Both the position numbers and the translations under genes were made by a program. The notes under the pieces were generated by a model. That model did not search any database, had not been told where the DNA came from, and saw only the letters and a list, made by a program, of their open reading frames with translations. From Nocardioides sp. (GTDB lineage: Bacteria; Actinomycetota; Actinomycetes; Propionibacteriales; Nocardioidaceae), in the NCBI GenBank assembly GCA_030452025.1, contig JAKDNC010000124.1, positions 1-8,544 on the forward strand: a stretch of DNA of 8,544 nt, written 5' to 3'. This document shows positions 1 through 5,670 of this stretch, piece by piece (within the stretch, counting starts at the first letter, position 1; each line of letters starts with the position of its first letter).

Positions 1-2
1 AA

Positions 3-398
3 GAGACCCGCGCCATCGCCGAAGACATCCGCAAGCAGATCGGCATCGGCGGCTTCATGACGCTGGGCGCCAGCGCCCTCCGTCACGGCCTGGTAGCGGC
101 CACCCAGGAGGCGACGCCATTGCCGTCGCTGATCTTCAATGCCCGCATCCTGCCGTTCACCAAGGCCGGGCAGCGCAGCGACAACGCCCGGATCATGTCG
201 GTCGTCGTCAGCCTCAACGGTGCCGACTACTACGACGTGAAGGTCACCTACAACCAGCGCGGCGATCGCTACGGCACCAAGCCGCGGGTCGTGCACTTCG
301 AGACCACTGACGTGGACGCGTTCACCATCGGCCGCCTGATGGTCGCCCTCGACTTCGACGGCGACACTGCCACCAACCCCAGCTACTTCACCGCCTGA
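3..398 (+). CDS. 3' part of an unknown gene, 5' end outside the window
   Basis: An open frame enters from the left edge (first whole codon at 3) and ends at TGA 396-398, giving about 131 visible residues. A Met codon lies at 57, but the reading before it (ETRAIAEDIRKQIG...) is protein-like, has no stop, and shows no ribosome binding site before the Met. I therefore treat the gene as partial. The visible part is soluble, with no membrane segment and no catalytic motif I can name. It has alternating hydrophobic stretches (IMSVVVSLNGADYYDVKVTY) that suggest a beta-sheet core, and an acidic C-terminus (VALDFDGDTATNP). The style resembles small uncharacterised proteins of actinobacterial phages and plasmids, but I cannot name a family. 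A strong stem-loop starts 15 bases after the stop, so this is probably the last gene of an upstream transcript. Confidence 0.75.
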   Translation, partial: ETRAIAEDIRKQIGIGGFMTLGASALRHGLVAATQEATPLPSLIFNARILPFTKAGQRSDNARIMSVVVSLNGADYYDVKVTYNQRGDRYGTKPRVVHFETTDVDAFTIGRLMVALDFDGDTATNPSYFTA

Positions 399-412
399 TC
401 CCCTCATGAGCC

Positions 413-457
413 CGGACGGGCCGGTGGCGCACCCGAGAGAGCGCCCCGGCCCCTCCG
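413..457 (+). terminator. Strong GC-rich stem-loop after the first gene
   Basis: The 5' arm (413-430) and 3' arm (441-457) pair over about 17 positions with one C/C mismatch and one bulged T (425). The loop is ten bases (431-440, acccgagaga). It begins 15 bases past the stop at 398. No T-run follows, so it fits the U-tract-less hairpins common in high-GC actinobacteria. The role as terminator is inferred from position and stability. Confidence 0.55.
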
Positions 458-521
458 TCATGCCACGACGAGGCCCCGGCCCAGGGAGCCTGCGCTGTCC
501 CCATCGCGCACAGCGTCCTCT

Positions 522-537
522 GCCGCCGCGCGGCGGC
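522..537. repeat. 16-bp perfect GC palindrome upstream of the sbcD promoter
   Basis: GCCGCCGC followed by GCGGCGGC forms a perfect palindrome, or an RNA hairpin with a 6-bp stem and a GCGC loop. It ends 22 bp before the -35 box at 560. It could be a second insulating hairpin between the upstream transcript and the next promoter, or a protein binding site. The low sequence complexity means chance cannot be excluded. Confidence 0.4.
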
Positions 538-559
538 GGGATGAGGCGAAATGGGTGGG

Positions 560-604
560 TTACGGGTGTCGGTTGGTCGCTCTACTGTGAGTGGTGTCGG
601 AGCA
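560..604 (+). promoter_or_regulatory. Promoter of the sbcD operon with paired GTGTCGG boxes
   Basis: The -35 box is TTACGG (560-565), then 17 bp, then the -10 box TACTGT (583-588). Five bases later comes GTGTCGGAGCA (594-604), which covers the expected transcription start. The first seven spacer bases (566-572) are also GTGTCGG, exactly 28 bp upstream of the second copy. The same layout recurs at 3646, 5671 and 8185. The repeat pair brackets the -10 box, so it is a natural place for a repressor or activator. Promoter function is inferred from hexamers, spacing and recurrence. Confidence 0.75.
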
Positions 605-626
605 TCCAGTCGAAGGGAAACCATCC

Positions 627-698
627 ATGCAGCAGCACCAGACCACCGATCCCCTGGAATGCCCCACCCAGCACAGTGAGGGGAGGGCGACCCGATGA
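627..698 (+). CDS. 23-residue leader-like small ORF coupled to sbcD
   Basis: This ORF begins at ATG 627 behind a good ribosome binding site (GAAGGG at 612-617). It is the first start codon on the transcript from the promoter at 560. It encodes 23 polar residues (starting MQQHQTTDPLECPTQ, one Cys, no hydrophobic segment). Its TGA (696-698) overlaps the ATG (695-697) of the nuclease gene in an ATGA arrangement, the same coupling used by the next two gene junctions. The binding site of the nuclease gene (GAGGGGAGGG, 678-687) lies inside this ORF, so translating it could control access of ribosomes to the nuclease start. Whether the peptide itself has a function is unknown. It may be a translational-coupling leader, or an untranslated 5' region with a fortuitous ORF. 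Confidence 0.5.
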   Translation: MQQHQTTDPLECPTQHSEGRATR

Positions 699-2077
699 GT
701 CACGGCTACACGATCGGTGTGCGCGGCTGCCAGCACCTCGGCTACCAGCCGCAGGGAATGCGGCTCAACTCCGGCACCCACTGGAACCAGCGGGTCATCG
801 ACGGCCACTACGCCCACGAAGCCACGATGCGATCCATGCTCGCCGCCGGGATCGACGGCATCGTCGACGGAGGCGACCTGTGCCACGTCAGCCGGCCGCT
901 GCCCCGCGACGTCGAGGCGGCCAACCGAGTCGATGACCTGCGGGTCGCAGCAGGTGTGTGGGCGGTCGGCAACTCCGGCAACCACGACGCCGGAGGTGGC
1001 TCCGACGTCTCTGCCATGGGCGTCATGCACCGTCCCGACCTGGGCATCCTCGCCGTCTACCCGGACCCCAAGCGCGGGACAGGCGACGGCATCGGCCCCT
1101 TCCCCGGCCTGTACGAGATCCACACCTCCGAGACCCACCCGAACCTGCCCGACGGACTGGCGCTGCACTTCGTGTCCCACTACGGGCTCTCCCGCCACCT
1201 GAAGGACGCCGGGATCGACATCGACCCGACCCCGCTGCCGGGGCACGTCAACCTGTTCTTCTCCCACGGAGTGTTCGAGACCGACGAGCGGCTCTACCGG
1301 TGCATCGACCCACACGGCGAAGAGCGACCCATCCCCGGGGAATGGGCCCTGCGCGGCTGGGACGCAATGCTGCTCAGCCACTACCACACCCTCGGAGCGG
1401 TCCCCGGCTACGGAGACGGCGACCGCGGGCAGGTCTGGTACACCGGATCCAGCCTGCGCCGCGGGTTCTCCGACGAGGAAGGCGTCCGAGGCTGGCTCCA
1501 GGTCACCGTGCACGACACCGGCAAAGTCAGCATCAAGGCCGTGCCGATCTGGCAGCGCCCCCAACACGAGCTGCCGATCATCGACGCCCACGGGCTCACC
1601 GTCGCCGAGCTCGACGACCAGATCACCGCCCACTTGGGATCGGTGGCGTTGGTTGACACCGAGTCGGCCACCCTCACCGGTGACCCGGGGGCGATCGTGC
1701 GGCAGACGATCCGCCACAGCACCGTCACCCAGCGCCAGGGCTTGGCTGCGCTCCGGGGCCGGTACCTTGAACTCACCAACGAGGCCGCATGGTGGGCGAT
1801 CAACTTCGACAAGCCTGTCACGGCTGCTGCGGTCGGGCCCCGGTCATTGGACTCGCGGGCAGTCACGGCCCGAGTGACCGACTTCGCAGGCGAACTCGAC
1901 CGCCGGGCCGACCGTCTCCTGCACACCGTCGGGGTTCCAGAGTCGCTGACCGAACCAGTGCTGGAGCAGGCGCAGGCATGGGCCTCCGGGGTGCACAGCA
2001 ACGCAGACATGCCTGAACCGGCCTCCGCATCCACCCCCACCGCCGCTGTTCCGGGCTTGGAGGACGGTGCAGCATGA
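695..2077 (+). CDS. sbcD: SbcD/Mre11-like metallophosphoesterase nuclease subunit
   Basis: This 460-residue protein carries the calcineurin-type phosphoesterase motifs of SbcD/Mre11: GCQHLG (11-16, motif I), GGDLCH (59-64), GNHD (95-98), SHG with His191, and SHYH with His229 and His231. YTGSSLRRGF follows, as is typical for Mre11. The family forms a two-metal nuclease that partners Rad50/SbcC to open hairpins and trim blocked or palindromic DNA ends. The fitting ATPase is encoded at 5743-8073. Motif I normally reads D-x-H; here it is C-Q-H (Cys12, His14), so one metal ligand is replaced. Residues after about 290 would form the capping and ATPase-contact region, ending in a Pro/Ala-rich tail. 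The start is set by the strong site GAGGGGAGGG (678-687) and the ATGA overlap with the small ORF. The family call is firm, nuclease activity less so. Confidence 0.88.
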   Translation: MSHGYTIGVRGCQHLGYQPQGMRLNSGTHWNQRVIDGHYAHEATMRSMLAAGIDGIVDGGDLCHVSRPLPRDVEAANRVDDLRVAAGVWAVGNSGNHDAGGGSDVSAMGVMHRPDLGILAVYPDPKRGTGDGIGPFPGLYEIHTSETHPNLPDGLALHFVSHYGLSRHLKDAGIDIDPTPLPGHVNLFFSHGVFETDERLYRCIDPHGEERPIPGEWALRGWDAMLLSHYHTLGAVPGYGDGDRGQVWYTGSSLRRGFSDEEGVRGWLQVTVHDTGKVSIKAVPIWQRPQHELPIIDAHGLTVAELDDQITAHLGSVALVDTESATLTGDPGAIVRQTIRHSTVTQRQGLAALRGRYLELTNEAAWWAINFDKPVTAAAVGPRSLDSRAVTARVTDFAGELDRRADRLLHTVGVPESLTEPVLEQAQAWASGVHSNADMPEPASASTPTAAVPGLEDGAA

Positions 2078-2922
2078 ACAGCCAGCCTGGCCCGCAGCCA
2101 CCGCGGATGGGGCCACCACCGGCAGGTGGGACCTCGGCCGAACCACCCCGGTGGTCGACGCTGACCCAGATGCAGTGGGACCACTTCCTGTCCGATCCGG
2201 ACCGGCAGGTGCTGCCCGAGCACACCATGTGGGGGTCAGTGCTGTGGGCACCCAGCGGAAACCAGGTGGGATTCCTCGTGGCCCGCCCCGACCAGGACGT
2301 CCAGGTTGCCCACCGGGGAGCCGCCGAGATCACCCAACGCCGGTTCACCCAGATCATGGAGGGGTTTCCGATGCCGCGCAGCCACCGCGGCTGGATCGGC
2401 GCTCTGGCAGGCTTCTTCGGCGCCACCGCCTTCGCCGCAATGCTGGGGGAGCCAAGCATGCTCGGGCCTGCCTTGTCGGTGATGTCGTCGGGCGGGTACG
2501 TGCTCGGGTCGAGGTGGCACCGGTTGACGGGCAGCAACCGCTGGCTCGGCTACCAGTGGGGCGACCCCGGTGATCAGGTGGTGACCCAGCTGCACCAGAT
2601 CGGACGACTCCTCACCGAACACCACATGGAAGCACCGGTCTACGGCGCGGTCCGCACCGCCCTGTGGGAAGCGCACACACCGCAGTCGCTGGCGCAGGCA
2701 CTGTCCGGCGTCGAGCAGGCGCTGCGGGCGCTGGTGGCGGCCGAACAGTCCCGCACCGCGGCAGTCGACCAGGGCATGCAGTACCTGTTCGACACCCCAC
2801 CTGAGACAAGGGCAGCGACGACTCCAGGGTTGGATCTGCTGGCCGAACTCGAGGATCACGTGCGCCTGGAGACGGAAGCGCACCAGCAGATAGCCGACGA
2901 CTACCGCCGCAACGACTCATGA
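2074..2922 (+). CDS. Unknown protein with a central hydrophobic segment, sbcD operon
   Basis: This 282-residue protein is translationally coupled to the nuclease gene: ATG 2074 overlaps TGA 2075-2077, with ribosome binding site TGGAGGA at 2058-2064. The N-terminus is Pro/Gly-rich and probably disordered (about 1-28). Residues about 29-100 look like a small mixed domain. Residues about 107-145 (starting WIGALAGFFGATAFAAMLG) are hydrophobic, enough for one membrane segment or a hairpin of two. The C-terminal half (about 165-282) is mostly helical and ends in an acidic stretch. I recognise no family and no catalytic motif. Its position between the nuclease and a clear membrane protein suggests the three act together, possibly at the membrane, but this is inference. 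Confidence 0.75.
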   Translation: MNSQPGPQPPRMGPPPAGGTSAEPPRWSTLTQMQWDHFLSDPDRQVLPEHTMWGSVLWAPSGNQVGFLVARPDQDVQVAHRGAAEITQRRFTQIMEGFPMPRSHRGWIGALAGFFGATAFAAMLGEPSMLGPALSVMSSGGYVLGSRWHRLTGSNRWLGYQWGDPGDQVVTQLHQIGRLLTEHHMEAPVYGAVRTALWEAHTPQSLAQALSGVEQALRALVAAEQSRTAAVDQGMQYLFDTPPETRAATTPGLDLLAELEDHVRLETEAHQQIADDYRRNDS

Positions 2923-3629
2923 CCGCCTCAACACCAGCCGCCCGGCCGACGGGGGTGCCTGGCCGGTGGCGGCCCCGGTGGCGCGACCTGCCCGCGCTGG
3001 GCTGGGTGCATGCCCGCGCCTACACTCCCTTCCTGGTTCTGGCCTGGCTCGTGTACCCGCTGGCTTTGGGGATGGTGTCCTCTGCCCATGCTTGCGGCAA
3101 CCTGGCCGCGGCAGACAACCGCCGAGCGGTTCTCGCCCTCAGCCACCCCGGTCACCGTCAGGTGCTGTTCGCCGTCGCGGGTGGCCTCGGCGGCATCACC
3201 GCCGGTCTCCTCCCCTTCCTGGGGATGTCCGGGCTTCTGCTCGGTGCAGTCGTCGCCTTCCCCGGGATCGCCACGACGATCCCCGAACCCCTGCTCCTCC
3301 AGCTGGTGACAGCCCCGCTCACCGCCGTGATGCTGGGTGGGTCGGTGGTGGTGCTCCTGGGCGGTCGCCAGATGGTGTCGGCCGCGAGTTCGCTGCGCGG
3401 GGTACGCGACCCCGACAGTGGTGGCCCTGTCCGCGTTCTGGGTGGCTTCGCTGCCTGGCCCCACAGTCACGGCCACGGCAAGGCGCTCGTGCAGGGGCTT
3501 TTGGTCGACCCTGGCGTCACCGGCACGTTCGTGGCCGTCGCACGTCATGAAGACCTGGCGGCCTGGTATCGCCGTCTAGGGATGAAGGGCCACCCCGACA
3601 CCCCAGACGTGCTGTACCTGAAGCGGTAG
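2919..3629 (+). CDS. Multi-pass membrane protein with a GNAT-like C-terminal region
   Basis: This 236-residue protein starts at ATG 2919, overlapping the previous stop (ATGA). After a basic N-terminus it has hydrophobic stretches at about 36-56, 82-101, 102-122 and 124-148, consistent with three or four membrane passes. The C-terminal part (about 170-236) looks like the second half of a GNAT acetyltransferase: a strand (VRVLGGFAAW), a loop HSHGHGKAL (182-190) resembling the acetyl-CoA pyrophosphate loop Q/R-x-x-G-x-G/A, then LAAWYRRLGMKG, the usual helix and turn before the last strand. The first half of a GNAT fold is not evident, and His stands at the usual Q/R position. It could be a membrane-anchored acyltransferase, a degenerate one used for binding, or a chance resemblance. 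It closes the sbcD operon; the next promoter follows at 3646. Confidence 0.72.
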   Translation: MTASTPAARPTGVPGRWRPRWRDLPALGWVHARAYTPFLVLAWLVYPLALGMVSSAHACGNLAAADNRRAVLALSHPGHRQVLFAVAGGLGGITAGLLPFLGMSGLLLGAVVAFPGIATTIPEPLLLQLVTAPLTAVMLGGSVVVLLGGRQMVSAASSLRGVRDPDSGGPVRVLGGFAAWPHSHGHGKALVQGLLVDPGVTGTFVAVARHEDLAAWYRRLGMKGHPDTPDVLYLKR

Positions 3630-3645
3630 TAGTGAAACACCCGGG

Positions 3646-3690
3646 TGCCGTATGTCGGTCCTCGGCTCTAGGTTGGGTGCCGTCGGAGCA
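3646..3690 (+). promoter_or_regulatory. Second copy of the shared promoter, before the 3709 gene
   Basis: The -10 box TAGGTT (3669-3674) is followed after exactly five bases by CCGTCGGAGCA (3680-3690), matching the other copies in nine of eleven positions. The region 17 bp upstream (TGCCGT, 3646-3651) is a weaker -35 than TTACGG. The upstream box reads ATGTCGG (3652-3658), again 28 bp before the second box. GGGTGCCG also occurs twice (3643-3650 and 3675-3682). The weaker -35 suggests lower basal activity or a need for an activator. Confidence 0.65.
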
Positions 3691-3708
3691 TCCCATAGGA
3701 GCCAAGCC

Positions 3709-4131
3709 ATGAACCAGACTGAGAAGACCCAGAAGTACACGGGCCGTTGGGTGATCGAGATCCCCCACGCCTGCGAGCACGTCGACGCGTCCTTCCCCAC
3801 CGCTTCCTGGTTCGACGTGCTGGAAATCCAGCCCGGCCAGTACCCCATCGAATGGACCAACATCGGCGGAGACACCTGGAACCCCGAACCGAAGGCGGTT
3901 ACCCCCGGTTTCCTCGCCAATACCGGCCCGTACTACGCCCGGGTGCGGCTCGATGCGATCCTGCGCAACAACCACCGGTCGAACCGCCTGCTCGGGGAGG
4001 AACGATCGGTCGACACCTACCCCGATGAGCCCACCACCCACACGTTGAGCACCTATGCCTACCTGGTCGAGCACGGGAAGCCCGTCTTCACCCACGGCAC
4101 CTACCGCCACCTGGAAAGGAGCGACGCATGA
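3709..4131 (+). CDS. Unknown 140-residue protein, first gene of unit 2
   Basis: ATG 3709 is preceded by ATAGGAG (3695-3701) at a good distance. An in-frame ATG at 3652 lies inside the promoter and upstream of the presumed transcription start, so it is rejected as the start. The product is soluble, rich in Trp, Tyr, Thr and Pro, with no membrane segment. Notable stretches are RWVIEIPHACEHVD near the start, WFDVLEIQPGQYPIEW, and GPYYARVRLDAILRNNHRSN. Predominantly beta structure seems likely in the first two thirds. I recognise no family. The stop overlaps the next start (ATGA, 4128-4131), so it forms an operon with at least the next gene. The shared promoter ties its expression to the SbcD and SbcC genes. 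Confidence 0.78.
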   Translation: MNQTEKTQKYTGRWVIEIPHACEHVDASFPTASWFDVLEIQPGQYPIEWTNIGGDTWNPEPKAVTPGFLANTGPYYARVRLDAILRNNHRSNRLLGEERSVDTYPDEPTTHTLSTYAYLVEHGKPVFTHGTYRHLERSDA

Positions 4132-4508
4132 ACCCCGCGATCCCGACCCTGCGGCAGTACGCCTCGCAGCGGAGGACGACCCTTGCGCGGACCCACGAAG
4201 TGACCCGCGCCGAAGTCGAAGAGGTCTACTTCGACGACTGGTTCGACCGTGACTGGTGGAGCCATGTGGTGGCCCGGGTGGAGGACGGTGTGGAGCCCTC
4301 GACCCGCCTGTGGCGTTCCCTGCCCCAGTCACGTCGGACCGAGCTGCTGCGCACTCATCGAGCGCTCGTCGACGGCGCGTTCACCGCTCGGCTCATCAAC
4401 CGCAGCCACGTCCATGCTGCCGGTGCCGGCCACGGCGGTCCCGCCACCGCCGTCACCTCGCAGGTCACCTGCCCCGACTGCTCGACCCGCCAGCAGGTCC
4501 CGGCCTGA
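4128..4508 (+). CDS. Unknown 126-residue protein with a C-terminal CPDC pair
   Basis: ATG 4128 overlaps the previous stop and is preceded by GGAAAGGAG (4113-4121), a near-perfect ribosome binding site. The product begins with basic and helical stretches (LRQYASQRRTTLARTHEVT), followed by an acidic, Trp-rich segment (VYFDDWFDRDWWSHVVARVE) and a further helical part. Close to the C-terminus is CPDC (Cys-x-x-Cys), the kind of knuckle that forms half of a zinc ribbon. No second Cys pair is present, so any zinc site would need His residues nearby (there are several at about 94-101) or a dimer. I recognise no family. It belongs to unit 2 between two other unknown genes. Confidence 0.75.
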   Translation: MNPAIPTLRQYASQRRTTLARTHEVTRAEVEEVYFDDWFDRDWWSHVVARVEDGVEPSTRLWRSLPQSRRTELLRTHRALVDGAFTARLINRSHVHAAGAGHGGPATAVTSQVTCPDCSTRQQVPA

Positions 4509-4560
4509 TCACCATGGAGAGCCCGTCGAGGCCAGCCGATACGGCCCTGAGCGAGCGTCA

Positions 4561-5214
4561 GTGGCGCCGCGCTTGGCAGGCGCCCCGCGATCCCCCTTGG
4601 CGGACTTCCTCCGTGAAGTCGTCGACGAGCACGAGATCCCGGTCCCCGACCTCACCCCACCCCCGCAGGTGGCCACGAGTGACCGTGAGGAACCTTCATC
4701 GGTTGTCCCGCCGCCGACCCGAGCGACCACCTGGCACACCGCCCACCGGCGGCACCAGAAGGTCAAATACGCCTACGGCGACCTGATCACCGACCCGCTC
4801 AAAGCGCTCGACTACAGCGCACTGTTCGACGTCAGTGAACCCCACACCGAGAAGTTCCTGCTCGCCTTCGACGAGTGCGAAGAAGTCGCATCGAGCGGCC
4901 CAGGCACGCCGGACGACCAGGAGCTGGTGGACCGCTACGCGCATGCCACCCGCCGGCTGCAACTCCTTTGGGACGCCGCCTACGCCTACGCCGAACGCAC
5001 CGGATCCGAATGGCTACCCCACGGTGAACAGGACACCGTCCGCAAGGCCAAGTCGCTGCTGCGTACCGCACACGACAAGACGGGCGCCACCGACGCCGAA
5101 CGCACTCGGGCGGCTGAGAAGGCACGAGAGCTGCTGGCCACGATCCGCTCCTTCCGCATGCCCGACGAGGCACGGCAGGCCATCGAACACACGGCCCGCA
5201 AACGTCTCACCTGA
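4561..5214 (+). CDS. Unknown helical protein; start uncertain, possible frameshift
   Basis: The frame is clearly coding from about 4594 to TGA 5212-5214, with strong G/C at third positions. Its product is soluble and mainly helical. The C-terminal part from His154 (HGEQDTVRKAKSLLRTAHD...AAEKARELLATI) looks like a paired helical module and recalls, weakly, the Lys/Arg-rich helices of DUF2786 proteins. The start is unclear. No ATG lies between the previous stop and the coding region in this frame; GTG 4561 is the first candidate and has only a weak upstream GAGCGAG. An ATG at 4514, six bases past the previous stop, opens a plausible N-terminus (MESPSRPADTALSERQWRRA) in another frame. It would join this frame by a -1 shift at CCCCC (4592-4596). 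The gene may thus be frameshifted, either really or by a sequence error. It ends unit 2. Confidence 0.65.
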   Translation: MAPRLAGAPRSPLADFLREVVDEHEIPVPDLTPPPQVATSDREEPSSVVPPPTRATTWHTAHRRHQKVKYAYGDLITDPLKALDYSALFDVSEPHTEKFLLAFDECEEVASSGPGTPDDQELVDRYAHATRRLQLLWDAAYAYAERTGSEWLPHGEQDTVRKAKSLLRTAHDKTGATDAERTRAAEKARELLATIRSFRMPDEARQAIEHTARKRLT

Positions 5215-5227
5215 CCGGGCTCGCGGG

Positions 5228-5245
5228 AGTCCCCTAGTGGGGGCT
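5228..5245 (+). terminator. Short stem-loop after unit 2
   Basis: AGTCCCC (5228-5234) pairs with GGGGGCT (5239-5245) over seven positions including one G-T, with a TAGT loop. It starts 13 bases after the stop at 5214. No T-run follows. It overlaps the longer inverted repeat at 5241-5281, so the two folds would exclude each other. Confidence 0.45.
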
Positions 5246-5281
5246 GTCCGTTGTGCGCTCGCTCGGGGGACGTGACAGCCC
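5241..5281. repeat. Inverted repeat GGGCTGTC / GACAGCCC
   Basis: GGGCTGTC (5241-5248) and GACAGCCC (5274-5281) are perfect complements separated by 25 bases. The left arm shares bases with the terminator-like hairpin at 5228-5245. The right arm overlaps the -35 box of the promoter at 5272. It may be an alternative RNA fold or a binding site flanking that promoter. Confidence 0.4.
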
Positions 5282-5301
5282 AAGGGGGTCACCAATAGAC
5301 T
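5272..5301 (+). promoter_or_regulatory. Separate promoter in the gene-poor region
   Basis: GTGACA (5272-5277), 18 bp, then TAGACT (5296-5301) is a good actinobacterial promoter match. It lacks the GTGTCGGAGCA start motif of the other four. Instead CTCCGACA (5300-5307), the reverse complement of TGTCGGAG, lies directly at the -10 end and the expected start. No gene of usual size follows, so it may drive a small RNA or the downstream ATPase gene from afar. Confidence 0.45.
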
Positions 5302-5368
5302 CCGACATGACGGACCTGTTGCTTTCTTAGTCGTTGCTCTGGGTTCGTCATGGGCGTGCGCGTTGCCA

Positions 5369-5380
5369 GACGTGCACGTC
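5369..5380. promoter_or_regulatory. 12-bp perfect palindrome GACGTGCACGTC
   Basis: The sequence is its own reverse complement over 12 bp and lies in non-coding DNA just before the AT-rich inverted repeat. It has the form of a dimer binding site. No neighbour identifies the protein, and one such palindrome in a few hundred bases could still arise by chance. Confidence 0.35.
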
Positions 5381-5381
5381 C

Positions 5382-5403
5382 ATTCTCAATTTTCCTTGAG
5401 AAT
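5382..5403. repeat. AT-rich inverted repeat ATTCTCAA-6-TTGAGAAT
   Basis: Two perfect 8-bp arms (5382-5389, 5396-5403) flank TTTTCC. This is the most AT-rich spot in a GC-rich window, so it stands out in composition as well as symmetry. It may be an operator, a terminator for a short transcript, or part of a melting-prone region. Confidence 0.45.
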
Positions 5404-5405
5404 TT

Positions 5406-5552
5406 CTGAACCGCCCCCAGCGCGACCGAAGAGCCTCACCTGACTGCCCGGCGAGTTCCGACGAACGCGCCAGAATCCTCTCCCTAGTCCCTGCCAGCGG
5501 ATCGCGATTCCTCGCAGCACCTCGGCGGCAACCGTCCTCGCGCCTCCAGAAA
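5406..5552. other. Non-coding stretch without recognisable features
   Basis: Within the 528-base gene-free interval 5215-5742, this part shows no ORF with a ribosome binding site, no tRNA-like fold and no clear repeat on either strand. It separates the hairpin cluster on its left from the GTCTCA repeats on its right. Confidence 0.5.
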
Positions 5553-5624
5553 GTCTCATTTCATCGCTTCAAAACGGGCAAAAGTCTCACGAAGTCTCAC
5601 ATACCGTTGGAATGTCTCATTTCA
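5551..5624 (+). repeat. Four GTCTCA direct repeats upstream of sbcC
   Basis: GTCTCA occurs at 5553, 5584, 5594 and 5614, all in the same orientation. The first and last are extended to an identical 11-mer, GTCTCATTTCA (5553-5563, 5614-5624). The middle two form a tandem AAGTCTCAC pair 10 bp apart. Spacings of 31, 10 and 20 bp are close to whole helical turns, so all copies face the same side of the DNA. The array ends 47 bp before the -35 box of the ATPase promoter and is less GC-rich than its surroundings. It could be an activator or repressor array, or iterons of an origin or partition site. Confidence 0.55.
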
Positions 5625-5670
5625 CGACTTCGGCGACACAGACACGGGGGACGGTCGCGTAGATGGCGGG

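Larger units (their letters stand above)
5307..5405 (+). ncRNA. Possible small RNA with two hairpins
   Basis: A transcript from the promoter at 5272 would begin near 5307. Its first bases pair with a downstream segment: 5306-5318 against 5340-5352, thirteen positions with three G-T pairs and a 21-base loop. A second hairpin, ATTCTCAA / TTGAGAAT (5382-5389 and 5396-5403), is followed by TTCT and could end the transcript near 5405. The start also carries ATG 5307, which opens a leaderless 7-codon ORF (MTDLLLS). A short regulatory RNA fits, but an attenuating leader or pure DNA sites are equally possible. Confidence 0.28.

Noticed and set aside
958..1656. Plus-strand Arg/Pro-rich ORF inside sbcD
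   Set aside because: It is an out-of-frame reading of the nuclease gene. The Arg/Pro-rich composition is typical of shifted frames in GC-rich genes.
560..1717. Long minus-strand ORF across the sbcD gene
   Set aside because: It is an antisense shadow of a clear SbcD-like gene, with no ribosome binding site or recognisable domain. Long antisense frames are common in GC-rich coding DNA.
3652..3708. Upstream in-frame ATG as start of the 3709 gene
   Set aside because: It falls inside the promoter spacer, before the presumed transcription start. ATG 3709 has a proper ribosome binding site.
3691..3711. Resemblance of ATAGGAGCC before the 3709 start to the start-associated sequence of some mycobacteriophages
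   Set aside because: The match is short, covers the ribosome binding site itself, and does not recur at the other gene starts in the window.
5350..5409. 19-codon ORF starting at ATG 5350
   Set aside because: It has no ribosome binding site and runs through the palindromic sites, which explain the sequence better.
5551..5624. GTCTCA repeats as a CRISPR array
   Set aside because: The repeats are only 6-11 bp and the spacings are unequal (31, 10 and 20 bp), without unique spacers of constant size.
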